64,000 nt of DNA from Leucobacter sp. OLIS6 (GCF_002752355.1 NZ_MRAV01000009.1:148016-212015), one strand, 5' to 3'; positions 1-9,693 are shown, numbered from the stretch's first letter. Notes: generated by a model not told the origin, from the letters alone. Translations and numbers: made by a program.

Positions 1-43
1 CGCATGGCGCCTCGTTTCGTGTCGTGATCGCAATCGACTCGCG

Positions 44-73
44 TTGACCGTGCGCCGGTCGCGGACCTATAGT
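44..73 (+). promoter_or_regulatory. Promoter for the ureohydrolase/NCS1 operon
   Basis: A -35 box TTGACC (44-49) and a -10 box TATAGT (68-73) are separated by 18 bases, close to the SigA consensus. Transcription would begin near 80, giving a leader of about 70 bases before the GTG start at 153. Two inverted repeats lie in this leader. Confidence 0.6.
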
Positions 74-74
74 C

Positions 75-121
75 GAGGTGGAGTTCACCTCCACGCTTCA
101 CATGTTTACCACAGGTAAACA
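75..121. promoter_or_regulatory. Candidate operators in the ureohydrolase leader
   Basis: Two palindromes sit at or just after the predicted transcription start. The first is GTGGAG-TTCAC-CTCCAC (78-94), overlapped by GAGGTG/CACCTC. The second is TGTTTACC-ACA-GGTAAACA (103-121), a perfect 8-bp arm repeat with a 3-base centre. The second is typical of a dimeric repressor site. The cognate regulator is not identifiable here and may lie upstream of the window. Confidence 0.5.
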
Positions 122-152
122 CAGAAAGACAGATTTCACGAAAGGACCCGAC

Positions 153-1103
153 GTGACCGATCACACGCCGCAGGGTCCCGTCGACGCGAGCCTCACGCCG
201 CGCTACGCCGGGATCGCCACCTTCGCCAAGCTCCCCCGCATCGAGGACGTGCCTTCGGCCGACATCGCAGTGGTCGGCGTGCCCTTCGACACCGGCGTGA
301 GCTTCCGCCCGGGCGCCCGCTTCGGCCCCTCGCACGTGCGCGAGGCCTCGCGCCTGCTCCGCCCCTACAACCCGGCGCAGGACGTGTCGCCGTTCGCGCT
401 CAAGCAGGTCGTCGACGCCGGCGACATCGTCGCGAACCCGTTCAACCTGACCGAGGCCGTCGACCAGGTCGAGACCGCCGCGACCGAGCTCGGCGAGAAG
501 GTCGACAAGATCGTCACCATCGGTGGCGACCACACCATCGCCCTGCCGCTGCTGCGCGCCATCAACAAGAAGCACGGCCCGGTCGCGGTGCTGCACTTCG
601 ACGCGCACCTCGACACCTGGGACACCTACTTCGGCGCGCCCACCACGCACGGCACCCCCTTCCGCCGCGCGTCCGAGGAGGGCCTCATCGACATGACGGC
701 CTCCATGCACGGCGGCACCCGCGGCCCCCTGTACGGCAAGCAGGACCTGGCCGACGACGCGATGCTCGGGTTCCAGATCGTCACCTCCGAGTTCATCGAG
801 GAGAACGGCGTCCCCGCCGCGCTCGAGCGGATCCGCACCCGCGTCGGCGACAAGCCCCTCTACATCTCGATCGACATCGACGTCCTGGATCCGGCCCACG
901 CGCCCGGCACCGGCACCCCCGAAGCCGGCGGCCTCACCAGCCGCGAGATGCTCCGCCTGATCCGCGGTCTCGCCGACCTCAACATCGTCGGCGCCGACGT
1001 GGTCGAGGTCGCTCCGGCCTACGATCACGCGCAGATCACCGCGGTCGCCGCGAGCCACGTGGTCTACGAGCTCGTCAGCGCCATGGCGGGCCGCGAGGCC
1101 TGA
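153..1103 (+). CDS. Agmatinase/arginase-family ureohydrolase
   Basis: A Mn-dependent enzyme that hydrolyses a guanidino group to urea and an amine. All metal-ligand motifs are present: GGDH (about residues 124-127), DAHLD (150-154) and S-x-D-x-D (239-243), followed by the family's APGTGTPE stretch. I chose the GTG at 153 because AAAGGA lies 6-7 bases upstream; reading could extend to 78, but that part has no family similarity and overlaps the promoter. The resulting 316 residues match the family. The substrate (agmatine, 4-guanidinobutyrate or 3-guanidinopropionate) cannot be told from the sequence. The succinate-semialdehyde-type dehydrogenase downstream would fit 4-guanidinobutyrate through GABA, which is inference. 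Confidence 0.88.
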   Translation: MTDHTPQGPVDASLTPRYAGIATFAKLPRIEDVPSADIAVVGVPFDTGVSFRPGARFGPSHVREASRLLRPYNPAQDVSPFALKQVVDAGDIVANPFNLTEAVDQVETAATELGEKVDKIVTIGGDHTIALPLLRAINKKHGPVAVLHFDAHLDTWDTYFGAPTTHGTPFRRASEEGLIDMTASMHGGTRGPLYGKQDLADDAMLGFQIVTSEFIEENGVPAALERIRTRVGDKPLYISIDIDVLDPAHAPGTGTPEAGGLTSREMLRLIRGLADLNIVGADVVEVAPAYDHAQITAVAASHVVYELVSAMAGREA

Positions 1104-1203
1104 TCCCCGACCGCCGGTCCCGCTTCCGCGAGGCCGGCGGTTCCGCTTCCCTCCCTCCGCACCGCAGCAGCTCCCGCAGCACCCCTTCATAGGAGAACCC
1201 GAC

Positions 1204-1626
1204 ATGCCCACTCCCACCGAAGCGGCCGTGCTCGACGCCGCAGACGCCATCATCGACGCGTTCGCGGCGACCGACACCACCGCCTACTTCGCGGGCTTCT
1301 CCGCCGACGCGAGCTTCATCTTCCACCCCGAGCCCGCTCGACTGAACTCGCGCGCCGAGTACGAGGCGCTGTGGGCCGGCTGGGTCGAGAGCGGCTGGAA
1401 GGTCACCTCCTGCAGCTCGACGGACCGCCTGGTGCAGGTGTTCGACGGCGGCGCGGTCTTCAGCCACACCGTCGCCACGAGCATCGACTCCGCGGACGGC
1501 CCCGATTCCTACGTCGAGCGCGAGAGCATCATCTTCCGGGCCGAGGCCGACGGCGGCCTCGTCGCGATCCACGAACACCTCTCGACCGTGCCCGACGCGA
1601 GCGCCGAGACGAGCGCCGACGCATGA
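1204..1626 (+). CDS. NTF2-like/SnoaL-type small protein
   Basis: A 140-residue protein with the helix-helix-sheet pattern of the NTF2-like superfamily (DUF4440/SnoaL relatives): N-terminal AADAIIDAFAATD helix, then FIFHPEP and a C-terminal strand ending in HEHLS. Many such proteins are small isomerases, hydrolases or binding proteins; nothing here fixes the reaction. Its ATG overlaps none of the previous gene, but its stop overlaps the NCS1 start (ATGA), so it is translationally coupled to the transporter. Two other NTF2-like proteins (at 39.2 and 41.6 kb) occur in the window. Confidence 0.7.
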   Translation: MPTPTEAAVLDAADAIIDAFAATDTTAYFAGFSADASFIFHPEPARLNSRAEYEALWAGWVESGWKVTSCSSTDRLVQVFDGGAVFSHTVATSIDSADGPDSYVERESIIFRAEADGGLVAIHEHLSTVPDASAETSADA

Positions 1627-3077
1627 GCAGCCCGGAGACGATGGCCGTCAACCTCGACGGCGAGGACGAGTCCGCGGGCCCGGTCCGCGGCACCCAGGGC
1701 GTGCTCCGGATCGGGATGATCTGGCTGGCCGCCAACCTGGTGGTCACGACCCTCCTCACGGGCACGCTGTTCGTCCCCGCCGTGTCGTTCGGCACCGCGA
1801 GCGCGATGATCCTCGTCGGCACCCTGCTCGGCGTGATCGTGCTGGTGCTGGTCGGCAACATGGGCACCCGCACCGGGCTCCCCACCATGGCGCTCACCCG
1901 AGGGTCGTTCGGAATCCGCGGCAGCATCATCCCCGCGGCCGCGAACCTCATCATCCTGATGGGCTGGAGCTGGGTGCAGGCCATGCTGGCCGGCGTCACC
2001 GTGAACTACCTCGTCCATGAGGCCACCGGGTTCTCGAACCCCGCGCTGTTCTCCGCCATCTGCCAGGGCATCGTCGTGGTGCTGGCCATCTTCGGCCACA
2101 CGGGCATCTCCCGGGTCGAGCCCTGGCTGGCGCTCCTGATCCTCATCGTGATGGGCTTCGTGTTCGCCGCGGCCTTCGGCGCGTTCAGCCCCTCCGAGTT
2201 CGCCGCGCTCCCCGTCGACACGAGCCTGGGCGGCACCCCGTTCATCACGCTCGACATGGTGCTCGCGACCGCCATCTCGTGGACCGTCCTCTCGGCCGAC
2301 ATGAACCGTCACGCGAAGAGCAGCACCGCCGGCATCGTCGGATCCGGCATCGGCTACACCCTGTCCACCTGCATCGCGATGCTGCTCGGACTCGTCGCGT
2401 TCAGCACCGTGCTGCTGCGCGGAGGGGACGCCACCGCATTCGATCCCGCGGTCATCGTGGGCGAGTTCGGCTGGCCGCTCGGTATCGCGATCTTCCTGTC
2501 GGTCATGGCGACCAACACCATGGTCGTCTTCGGCATGGTGACCTCGGTGGTCAACGCCCAGTCCCGCTGGCATCTGCGCTTCCTGCCGACCGCGATCGTG
2601 CTCGGCATCATCTCGGTCATCGGCTCCACGTTCCTCGGCCTGCTGAACCAGTTCACCGACTTCCTCTTCGTCATCAGCGCCTTCTTCGTGCCGGTGTTCG
2701 CGATCATGATCGCCGACTACTACCTGCTCAAGCGGCGCGGCTACTCCCGCCAGATCCTGCACGAGCGGCGCGAGAGCCGGTACTGGTACTCGGGCGGCGT
2801 CAACTGGGTGGCCGTGATCGTCTGGGTCATCGGCGCAGCGGCGTCGTACCTGATGTCGTACGTGGTCCCGAGCCCGATCGGTGCGAACATCCCGGCATTC
2901 ATCCTGAGCTTCCTGCTCTACCTCGGCCTCATGTACGGCCTCGGCGGCGTGCGCGGCCTGGGGCTGCGCGACCCGCGCGACGCGGAGCCGACCGGGCACC
3001 TGCTCGACGGCGCGGACGCCACGAGCGCGCTGCGCCTCGAGGATCCCGGCACGACGCGCGACCCGCGGCCGGAGTGA
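1623..3077 (+). CDS. NCS1-family nucleobase/hydantoin-type transporter
   Basis: A 484-residue integral membrane protein of the nucleobase:cation symporter-1 family (cytosine permease, allantoin and hydantoin transporters). There are about 12 hydrophobic segments; the family-typical stretch MGWSWVQAMLAG is in the N-terminal third. The ATG at 1623 overlaps the previous stop by 4 bases (ATGA). The context of a ureohydrolase and a cyclase-family amide hydrolase suggests uptake of a nitrogen-rich ring or guanidino compound. The substrate is inferred, not shown. Confidence 0.85.
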   Translation: MSSPETMAVNLDGEDESAGPVRGTQGVLRIGMIWLAANLVVTTLLTGTLFVPAVSFGTASAMILVGTLLGVIVLVLVGNMGTRTGLPTMALTRGSFGIRGSIIPAAANLIILMGWSWVQAMLAGVTVNYLVHEATGFSNPALFSAICQGIVVVLAIFGHTGISRVEPWLALLILIVMGFVFAAAFGAFSPSEFAALPVDTSLGGTPFITLDMVLATAISWTVLSADMNRHAKSSTAGIVGSGIGYTLSTCIAMLLGLVAFSTVLLRGGDATAFDPAVIVGEFGWPLGIAIFLSVMATNTMVVFGMVTSVVNAQSRWHLRFLPTAIVLGIISVIGSTFLGLLNQFTDFLFVISAFFVPVFAIMIADYYLLKRRGYSRQILHERRESRYWYSGGVNWVAVIVWVIGAAASYLMSYVVPSPIGANIPAFILSFLLYLGLMYGLGGVRGLGLRDPRDAEPTGHLLDGADATSALRLEDPGTTRDPRPE

Positions 3078-3081
3078 CGCG

Positions 3082-3762
3082 ATGCTCGTCGACCTGAGCC
3101 ACCCGATCGAGACCGGGATGCCGGTGTTCCCCGGCGACCCCGAAGTGCGGATCGAACCGGCGCTCGCGGTGCCCGAGGACGGCGTCGCGGTCGCGCGGCT
3201 CGACCTCGGTTCGCACGCCGGCACCCACATCGACGCGCCCGCGCACTCGATCGTCGGCGGAGCGACGGTCGACGAGCTGCCGCTGGAGTGGCTGGTCGGC
3301 GACGCGCGGGTGCTGCGCGTCGCCGACCCCCGTGCCGACACCGCGTACGGGATCGACGATCTCGCGGAGCCCCTCCCCGAGCGCCTGCCGCCGGCGGTCC
3401 TGATCGCGACCGGATGGGACACGCACTTCGGCTCCGACGCCGCCTTCGCCCATCCGTTCGCCGCGGCGGACCTCGCGGAGCAGCTCTGGGCCGCCGGAGC
3501 CCGCGTGCTCGGCGTCGACACGCTGAGCCCGGATTCGACGCCGCGCGCCGTCTCCGGCGAGGGGCTGCCCGTGCACGAGCACTGGCTGGGGCGCGGCGGC
3601 GCCATCGTCGAGAATCTGCGCGGGCTCGGTCAGCTCCCAGCGAACGTGCGGATCTCGCTCTTGCCGCTCCGGATCTTCGGCGGCGACGGTTCCCCGATCC
3701 GCGCCATCGCAGAAACGACGGTTTCCGAAGCCGTCCAGCCCCCGAACCCTCGGGATCCGTAG
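3082..3762 (+). CDS. Cyclase-family metal-dependent hydrolase
   Basis: A 226-residue member of the kynurenine formamidase-like cyclase family (PF04199). The diagnostic metal-binding stretch HAGTHIDAPAH is at residues 45-55, after the usual DLSHPI N-terminus. Members hydrolyse amides, including N-formylkynurenine, and some isatin or creatinine-like compounds. The gene starts 4 bases after the NCS1 stop, so it belongs to the same operon. It may open or deformylate the compound brought in by the transporter. Exact substrate unknown. Confidence 0.8.
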   Translation: MLVDLSHPIETGMPVFPGDPEVRIEPALAVPEDGVAVARLDLGSHAGTHIDAPAHSIVGGATVDELPLEWLVGDARVLRVADPRADTAYGIDDLAEPLPERLPPAVLIATGWDTHFGSDAAFAHPFAAADLAEQLWAAGARVLGVDTLSPDSTPRAVSGEGLPVHEHWLGRGGAIVENLRGLGQLPANVRISLLPLRIFGGDGSPIRAIAETTVSEAVQPPNPRDP

Positions 3763-3870
3763 CCAGAACCGGTGACCCGCGCGGGAATCCGGAGCTAGTG
3801 CTCCCCGTCCGGGTGTGCCAAACTGGCTGCAACCACGCTAACGACGAAGTTCACAAGGAGTGTGTCATCC

Positions 3871-5226
3871 ATGGGCAAGTACGCCGTCATCAATCCCGCG
3901 ACCGGTGAGACCGTCAAGGAGTACCCCGACGCCACCGCGGCGGAGATCGAGAGCGCGCTCGAGAGCACGCAGCGCACCTACCAGGAGTGGTCGCGCACCA
4001 CCACGGTCGCCGAGCGCGCCGCCCTGGCACACCGCGCGGCCGAGCTCTTCGAAGAGCGCAAGGACGAGCTGGGCGCCATCATCAACCGCGAGATGGGCAA
4101 GCCGCTCGACCAGTCGATCGGCGAGGCCGAGTTCTCGGGCGCGATCACCGAGGCGTTCGCCAAGAACGCTGAGAAGTGGCTCGCCGACGAGCAGCTCGAG
4201 GTCGAGGACGGCCTGAAGAGCTTCTTCCGCTTCCAGGGAATCGGCGTGATCCTCGGCATCATGCCGTGGAACTACCCGTACTACCAGGTCGCCCGCTTCG
4301 CGGTCCCGAACCTGATCCTCGGCAACACCGTGATCCTGAAGCACGCCGAGCAGTGCCCCGAGTCGGCGCTCGCGCTCGAGCAGATCTTCCTCGACGCGGG
4401 CTTCCCCAAGGGCGCCTACGTCAACGTCTTCGCGACGCACGACCAGATCTCGACCATCATCGCCGACGACCGCACCCAGGGCGTCTCGCTCACCGGCTCG
4501 GAGCGCGCGGGTTCGATCGTCGCCGAGCAGGCTGGCAAGCACCTCAAGAAGTGCGTGCTCGAGCTCGGCGGCTCGGACGTCTTCATCGTCCTCGACACCG
4601 CTGACATCGACCACGCGGTCGAGCACGCGGTCGGCGGCCGCATGGAGAACACCGGCCAGGCCTGCAACGGTTCGAAGCGCATCGTCGTGCTGGACACGGT
4701 CTACGACGAGTTCTCGAAGAAGTTCGAGGAGGCCATCGCCGGCCAGTCGCTCGAGGCGGGCAACTACGGCCCCCTTTCGTCCGAGAAGGCCACCGAGACC
4801 CTCAAGGCTCAGGTGCAGGGCGCGATCGATCAGGGCGCAGAGGTGCTCGTGGGCAACAACGCTCCCGAGGGCAACTTCTACACCCCGACCGTCATCGGCG
4901 GCGTGACCCCCGAGATGGATGTCTACCGTCAGGAGCTCTTCGGCCCCGTCGCGCAGCTCTACAAGGTGTCCAGCGATGAAGAGGCGATCCGCCTCGCCAA
5001 CTCGTCGCCGTACGGCCTCGGCTCCGTGGTCATCGCCGACGATCTCGAGCGCGCCGAGCGCGTGGGCAACCAGCTCGACGTGGGCATGGTGTTCATCGGC
5101 GGCGCCGGCCTCGAGGGCGCGGACGTGCCCTTCGGCGGAGTGAAGAAGTCGGGCTACGGCCGCGAGCTCGGCAAGGGCGGCATGCTGGAGTTCGCCAACA
5201 AGAAGCTCTTCCGCTTCGCCGAGTAA
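3871..5226 (+). CDS. Succinate-semialdehyde-type NAD(P)-dependent aldehyde dehydrogenase
   Basis: A 451-residue aldehyde dehydrogenase. The catalytic Glu231 (LELGGSD) and Cys265 (GQACNGSK) are present 34 residues apart, as expected, and the length and N-terminus (MGKYAVINPATGE) resemble the compact actinobacterial GabD-like succinate-semialdehyde dehydrogenases. The ATG at 3871 follows AAGGAG (3855-3860) with 10 bases between; the in-frame GTG at 3862 is only one base after that site, so it is unlikely. A 108-base gap separates it from the previous gene, so it may have its own promoter. It could oxidise the aldehyde end-product of the upstream pathway. Confidence 0.85.
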   Translation: MGKYAVINPATGETVKEYPDATAAEIESALESTQRTYQEWSRTTTVAERAALAHRAAELFEERKDELGAIINREMGKPLDQSIGEAEFSGAITEAFAKNAEKWLADEQLEVEDGLKSFFRFQGIGVILGIMPWNYPYYQVARFAVPNLILGNTVILKHAEQCPESALALEQIFLDAGFPKGAYVNVFATHDQISTIIADDRTQGVSLTGSERAGSIVAEQAGKHLKKCVLELGGSDVFIVLDTADIDHAVEHAVGGRMENTGQACNGSKRIVVLDTVYDEFSKKFEEAIAGQSLEAGNYGPLSSEKATETLKAQVQGAIDQGAEVLVGNNAPEGNFYTPTVIGGVTPEMDVYRQELFGPVAQLYKVSSDEEAIRLANSSPYGLGSVVIADDLERAERVGNQLDVGMVFIGGAGLEGADVPFGGVKKSGYGRELGKGGMLEFANKKLFRFAE

Positions 5227-5234
5227 CCCACTCG

Positions 5235-5280
5235 CACGCAGAGGGCCCGGGATCCTGACGGATCCCGGGCCCTCTGCGTG
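5235..5280. terminator. Bidirectional hairpin terminator
   Basis: A perfect 21-bp inverted repeat (5235-5255 / 5260-5280) with the loop TGAC sits between the convergent aldehyde dehydrogenase and prpC. No U-tract follows, as is common in high-G+C Actinobacteria. Confidence 0.8.
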
Positions 5281-5303
5281 TTCCCGGCGGGATCGGCCGA
5301 GCG

Positions 5304-6434
5304 TCAGGCGCCCGGCACGTGGCGCTCGTCGACGCCGTCATAGGCCGACAGCGGGCGGATCAGCGCGTTCGACGCCGCCTGCTCCATGATGTGCGCGGTC
5401 CATCCCGTCACGCGAGCGGCGATGAAGAGCGGCGTGAAGATCTCGGTGTCGAAGCCGAGCAGGCGGTATGCGGGGCCCGACGGGTAGTCGAGGTTCGGGT
5501 AGATGCCCTTGCGCGCGACGAACTCACGCTCGAGCGTCTCGTAGAGCTCGGAGAGCCCGGTGTCCCCCGATTCGTCGAGCAGTACCCGGAGGGCTCGGTC
5601 CATGGTCGGCACGCGGGAGTCGCCGTGCTTGTAGACCCGGTGACCGAACCCCATGATCTTGCGCTTCTCGGCGAGCGCGCGGTCGAGCCAGGCGTCGACC
5701 GCGTCGGCGGATCCGATCTCGTCGAAGATGTGCATGACCGCTTCGTTGGCCCCGCCGTGCAGCGGCCCCTTCAGCGCCCCGATCGCGCCGACCACCGCGG
5801 AGTAGAGATCGGAGGTCGTCGAGGCGATCACGCGAGCGGTGAAGGTCGAGGCGTTGAAGGAGTGCTCGGCGTAGAGCACCATCGAGACGCGGAACACGTC
5901 GACCGCCGCGTCGGACGGCAGCTCGCCGAAGGTCATCCAGAGGAAGTTGCGTGCGTAGTCGAGGTCGTCGCGCGGCGGGATCGGTTCCTGCCCGCGTCGG
6001 CGACGCTGCACCGCGGCGACGATGGTCGGCAGTTGCGCGAAGAGGTACGCGGAGCGCCCGAGGTCGAGCTCGCGGTCGGTCCAGCCGCCGGGCCGGTGGA
6101 GCGTTTCATCGAAGGTGCCGAGCTGGCTCACGGCCGTCCGCACGATGTCCATCGGGTGCGCGTCGCTCGGGATCGTGCCGAGCAGCGCGAGCGTGCGGGG
6201 ATCGAGCGGCCGCAGCGAACGCTCCAGCGCTTCGAACGATGCCAGTTGCTCGGGGGTCGGCAGTTCGCCGTGCCAGAGCAGGTACGCGACCGCCTCGAAC
6301 GGCTGGCTCGCGGCGAGCTCCTGCACCGGGTATCCGCGGTACAGCAGACTGTTGCTCTCGGGGTTAACCTTCGAGATCGCGGTCGTGTCGACCACGACGC
6401 CCGCGAGGCCCTTCTTGATCTCCGTGTCGGTCAT
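5304..6434 (-). CDS. prpC: 2-methylcitrate synthase
   Basis: A 376-residue citrate synthase-fold enzyme that condenses propionyl-CoA with oxaloacetate. The small-domain and active-site motifs LHGGANEAV and GFGHRVYKHGD, with their catalytic histidines, are visible. The N-terminal KKGLAGVVVDTTAISKV is typical of the methylcitrate subgroup rather than the primary citrate synthase, and the gene is last in a prpD-prpB-prpC series on the minus strand. A strong hairpin separates it from prpB, so its expression level may differ from the upstream genes. Confidence 0.9.
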   Translation of the reverse strand: MTDTEIKKGLAGVVVDTTAISKVNPESNSLLYRGYPVQELAASQPFEAVAYLLWHGELPTPEQLASFEALERSLRPLDPRTLALLGTIPSDAHPMDIVRTAVSQLGTFDETLHRPGGWTDRELDLGRSAYLFAQLPTIVAAVQRRRRGQEPIPPRDDLDYARNFLWMTFGELPSDAAVDVFRVSMVLYAEHSFNASTFTARVIASTTSDLYSAVVGAIGALKGPLHGGANEAVMHIFDEIGSADAVDAWLDRALAEKRKIMGFGHRVYKHGDSRVPTMDRALRVLLDESGDTGLSELYETLEREFVARKGIYPNLDYPSGPAYRLLGFDTEIFTPLFIAARVTGWTAHIMEQAASNALIRPLSAYDGVDERHVPGA

Positions 6435-6500
6435 CTTCGACTCCTTCGTCGCGTCTCGGCTCGTCCTGCGCAGTCGCAGGATCTCATGCGGTGCTCGGTG

Positions 6501-6539
6501 GATCCTGCGACTCCGGCGATGCGTCGGAGTCGCAGGATC
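6501..6539 (-). terminator. Intercistronic hairpin between prpB and prpC
   Basis: A 15-bp perfect inverted repeat (6501-6515 / 6525-6539, 9-base loop) begins 3 bases after the prpB stop and ends about 65 bases before the prpC start. A second copy of one arm (GTCGCAGGATC) lies at about 6473-6483, so an alternative pairing is possible. It could be a partial terminator, or an RNA-processing or 3'-stabilising structure inside the operon. Confidence 0.5.
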
Positions 6540-6542
6540 GCG

Positions 6543-7454
6543 TCAGCGCTCGACCTCGAAGTTGAACACCCCGGAATCGAATCGGTTGTAGCCCTCGTAG
6601 TCGACCAGATCGTAGAGGTCCGCCCGGTGCTGCATCCGATCGAGGCTGCCGCGCAGGTGCCCCTCGTCGTTCAGCGCGTCGAGGGCGCGACCGGTTGCGC
6701 CCATCGCGATGCGCAGCATCGACACGGGCCAGATCACGATGTTCATGCCGATGTCGGCGAGCTGCTGCGCGCTGAACAGCTCGCTCTTGCCGAACTCGGT
6801 CATGTTCGCGAGCAGCGGCACGTCGACCGCGCCCCGCATCGTCTCGAACTCCTCGAGCGTGCGCATGGCCTCCGGGAAGATCGCGTCGGCGCCCGCGTCG
6901 ACGAGCGCCTTCGCGCGGTCGACGGCGATATCGAGTCCCATCGGACCGTCGGCGGTCGCCCGGATGTCGGTGCGCGCCATGATGAGGAAGTTCGGGTCGC
7001 GGCGCGCCTCGACCGCCGCGCGGATCCGCTTCGCGGCGGTGTCGACGTCGACGACGGCCTTCCCGTCGAGGTGCCCGCACCGTTTGGGGTTGATCTGATC
7101 CTCGATGTGGCATCCCGCGATCCCGGCATTCTCGAGGCTCTGGACCGTGCGGGCGACGTTCATCGGCTCGCCGAACCCGGTGTCGGCGTCGATGATCGCC
7201 GGCAGCTCGGTCATGCGGGCGATCTGCTCCCCGCGACCGGCGACCTCGCTCAGCGTCGTGAGCCCGATGTCGGGCAGCCCCAGGTCGGCGGCGAGCACCG
7301 CACCCGAGATGTAGACGCCGTCGAAGCCCTTGCGCTCGATGAGCCGTGCGGAGAGCGGGTTGAACGCACCCGGGAAGCGCAGCAGCTCACCGCTCGCGAG
7401 GCGTTCGCGGAGCGCCAGGCGCTTCTGTTCGGCGGTGGTCTTCGCGTACAGCAT
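6543..7454 (-). CDS. prpB: 2-methylisocitrate lyase
   Basis: A 303-residue isocitrate lyase-superfamily enzyme that cleaves 2-methylisocitrate to pyruvate and succinate. The Mg-binding stretch DADTGFGE and the active-site loop KRCGH, with the catalytic Cys, are both present. The length is right for PrpB. The start ATG at 7454 shares its A with the prpD stop (TGATG) and is preceded by AAGGGA, so translation is coupled to prpD. An open frame continues further upstream, but that portion is out-of-frame prpD sequence. Confidence 0.93.
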   Translation of the reverse strand: MLYAKTTAEQKRLALRERLASGELLRFPGAFNPLSARLIERKGFDGVYISGAVLAADLGLPDIGLTTLSEVAGRGEQIARMTELPAIIDADTGFGEPMNVARTVQSLENAGIAGCHIEDQINPKRCGHLDGKAVVDVDTAAKRIRAAVEARRDPNFLIMARTDIRATADGPMGLDIAVDRAKALVDAGADAIFPEAMRTLEEFETMRGAVDVPLLANMTEFGKSELFSAQQLADIGMNIVIWPVSMLRIAMGATGRALDALNDEGHLRGSLDRMQHRADLYDLVDYEGYNRFDSGVFNFEVER

Positions 7455-8992
7455 CAGAAGAGTCCCTTCGGGGCGGCGGCCAGGTCGACGACGCCCGGCG
7501 CGGCGACGATGTTGAGCTCGCGCACCTCGTCGGCGGTCAATTCGGGCAGGCGCTGCACGAGCTCGAGGAACCGCTCGATCTCGGCCGGCTCGAGCACGGG
7601 TTCGGCGAGGACCCGGAACTTCGCAATGTAGTTCTCGCGGGCGAAGGGGCGCGCGCCGAGCGGGTGGGCGTCGGCGACGGCGATCTGGTCGACGATGGTC
7701 GTACCGTCGAGGAGCGTGATCTCGACGCGACCGCCGAACGCCTTCTCGTCGGGGTCCTCGGAGTGGTAGCGGCGGGTCCACTCGGCGTCCTCAGCGGTGG
7801 TGATCTTGCGCCACAGCTCGACCGTGTCGTGGCGTCCCGCGCGCTCCGGTGCGTAGGAGTCGACGTGGTGCCAGCCGCCGTCCTGCAGCGCAACCGCGAA
7901 GATGTACGGGATCGAGTGGTCGAGCGTCTCGCGCGAGGCCTTCGGGTCGTACTTCTGCGGATCGTTCGCGCCCGAGCCGATCACGTAGTGCGTGTGGTGG
8001 CTGGTGTGCAGCACGATCGACGCGACGTTCGCGGGGTCGGCCGTCTCGGGGTGCGCGCCGTGCAGCTTGCGCGCGAGGTCGATCCAGGCCTGCGCCTGGT
8101 ACTCGGCCGAGTGCTCCTTGGTGTAGCTGTCGAGGATCGCGCGCTTCGACTCGCCCGGGGCGGGCAGGGGCACGTCGTACGACGCGTCGGGGCCGTCGAG
8201 CATCCAGGCGATGACGCCGTCCTCGCCCTCGTAGATCGGCGCCGGAGCGGTCTGACCGCGCATGGCGCGGTCGACGGCCTCGACCGCCATCTTGCCCGCG
8301 AACGCCGGGGCGTGCGCCTTCCAGGTCGAGATCTCGCCCTTGCGGCTCTGCCTCGTCGCGGTGGTGGTGTGGAGCGCTTGGGCGACCGCCTGCGCGATCA
8401 CCGGGGTCTCGAGGCCGAGCAGGGTGCCGATGCCCGCGGCGGCGGACGGGCCGAGGTGCGCGACGTGGTCGATCTTGTGCCGGTGGAGGCAGATCGCGCG
8501 CACGAGGTCCATCTGGATCTCGTATCCGGTCGCGATCGCCCGAACCACCGCTGCGCCATCGCTGCCGACGTGCTGCGCGACCGCGAGGATCGGAGGGATG
8601 TTGTCGCCGGGGTGCGAGTACTCGGCGGCGAGGAAGGTGTCGTGGTAGTCGAGCTCGCGCACCGCGACCCCGTTCGCCCATGCCGCCCACTCGGGACTCG
8701 ACAGCTCGGCGCCCGCGCCCGTGCTCGGCAGTCCGAAGATCGAAGCGCCGGCGCCGCCGGTCGACACCGGGTGGGCGAGCGCCTGCGCGCGTGCGGCGAC
8801 GATGGGCCCCCGGTTCAGCGATGCCGCGGCGACCGAGGCGTTGTCGATCACACGATTGATGATCATGTCGACGACGTCTGCGTCGACCGGGACGGGGTCC
8901 GTCGCGACCTCCGCGATCTTCCAGGCCAGCTGGCCCTCGCGGGGCAGCTCCTCTTCGCTCGTGTGGACCCGGACATGGTGGGTGACGGTCAT
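7454..8992 (-). CDS. prpD: 2-methylcitrate dehydratase (MmgE/PrpD family)
   Basis: A 512-residue MmgE/PrpD-family protein that dehydrates 2-methylcitrate to 2-methyl-cis-aconitate. It has the family N-terminal helical domain with [20 protein letters not shown] segments and the C-terminal lid. The ATG overlaps the stop of the GntR gene by 4 bases (ATGA), and its own stop overlaps the prpB start, so regulator and enzymes form one tightly coupled operon. PrpD of this type is iron-sulfur independent; a separate AcnD/PrpF pair is not seen. Confidence 0.92.
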   Translation of the reverse strand: MTVTHHVRVHTSEEELPREGQLAWKIAEVATDPVPVDADVVDMIINRVIDNASVAAASLNRGPIVAARAQALAHPVSTGGAGASIFGLPSTGAGAELSSPEWAAWANGVAVRELDYHDTFLAAEYSHPGDNIPPILAVAQHVGSDGAAVVRAIATGYEIQMDLVRAICLHRHKIDHVAHLGPSAAAGIGTLLGLETPVIAQAVAQALHTTTATRQSRKGEISTWKAHAPAFAGKMAVEAVDRAMRGQTAPAPIYEGEDGVIAWMLDGPDASYDVPLPAPGESKRAILDSYTKEHSAEYQAQAWIDLARKLHGAHPETADPANVASIVLHTSHHTHYVIGSGANDPQKYDPKASRETLDHSIPYIFAVALQDGGWHHVDSYAPERAGRHDTVELWRKITTAEDAEWTRRYHSEDPDEKAFGGRVEITLLDGTTIVDQIAVADAHPLGARPFARENYIAKFRVLAEPVLEPAEIERFLELVQRLPELTADEVRELNIVAAPGVVDLAAAPKGLF

Positions 8993-9687
8993 GGCGTGCC
9001 TTCCGTGGAGGTCTGGGACGAGCCCGCGATGGAGCTCAGGATCGAGATGAGCGCGTTGTGCAGGTGGACATGGGTGGCGTGCGCGGCGAGAGCCGCGTCG
9101 CCCTCGGCGATCGCACCGGCGATCAGCGCGTGCTCGCCGGCGGAGACGACGAGGCGCTCCGGGTTGTCCTTCGCGAGCTGGCGGACCCGGACGAGATGGG
9201 TATGCACGGTGCGTAGCGCGGACGCGAGGTAGTCGTTGCGGATCGCGTCGCCGACCGCCGCATCGTAGGCGGAGATGAGCGCGTAGTAGCCCGCGTGCGC
9301 CGCCGGGTCGGCGAGCCCCGGATTCGCGGTCGCGGCTGCGCTGAAGGACTCGGCGAGCGCGGTGAACACGGCCGCGTCGCCGCGCTCCGCCGCGGCCCGG
9401 ACGGCGAGCTCCTCGAGCCCGCGCCGCAGCTCGAAGAGGCTGCGGATGTCTTTCTCATCGATTCCGGCGACCACGGTGACCCGCGGCGACTGCTGGACCA
9501 CGAAGCCCTCGGCGGCGAGCCGCACGAGCGCTTCGCGCAGCGGCGTGCGGCTGATGCCGAGACGTGCCGATTGCTCGACCTCGGCGAGCACCGCGCCGGC
9601 CGGGAGCGCGCCGGTCTGGATCTCGGCGAGGAGCGCCGAGTAGGCGCGGTCAACGGCCGTGGTCCGTCCCGAAGTGTTCACCGCCAT
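8989..9687 (-). CDS. GntR (FadR-subfamily) regulator of the prp operon
   Basis: A 232-residue regulator: an N-terminal winged HTH ([17 protein letters not shown]...[18 protein letters not shown], residues about 15-75) and an all-helical FCD effector domain. It is the first gene of the prp operon and its stop overlaps prpD. Autoregulation is likely because the palindrome TGTATACA covers the operon's -10 box. The start codon lies at about the transcription start, so the mRNA is probably leaderless. The effector is presumably a methylcitrate-cycle intermediate (inference). Confidence 0.9.
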   Translation of the reverse strand: MAVNTSGRTTAVDRAYSALLAEIQTGALPAGAVLAEVEQSARLGISRTPLREALVRLAAEGFVVQQSPRVTVVAGIDEKDIRSLFELRRGLEELAVRAAAERGDAAVFTALAESFSAAATANPGLADPAAHAGYYALISAYDAAVGDAIRNDYLASALRTVHTHLVRVRQLAKDNPERLVVSAGEHALIAGAIAEGDAALAAHATHVHLHNALISILSSIAGSSQTSTEGTP

Positions 9688-9693
9688 GCCTTA

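Noticed and set aside
1509..3605. A minus-strand frame of about 700 codons opposite the NCS1 transporter
   Set aside because: The plus strand encodes a clear membrane transporter and cyclase; the minus frame shows only His/Asp/Glu/Arg-rich low complexity.
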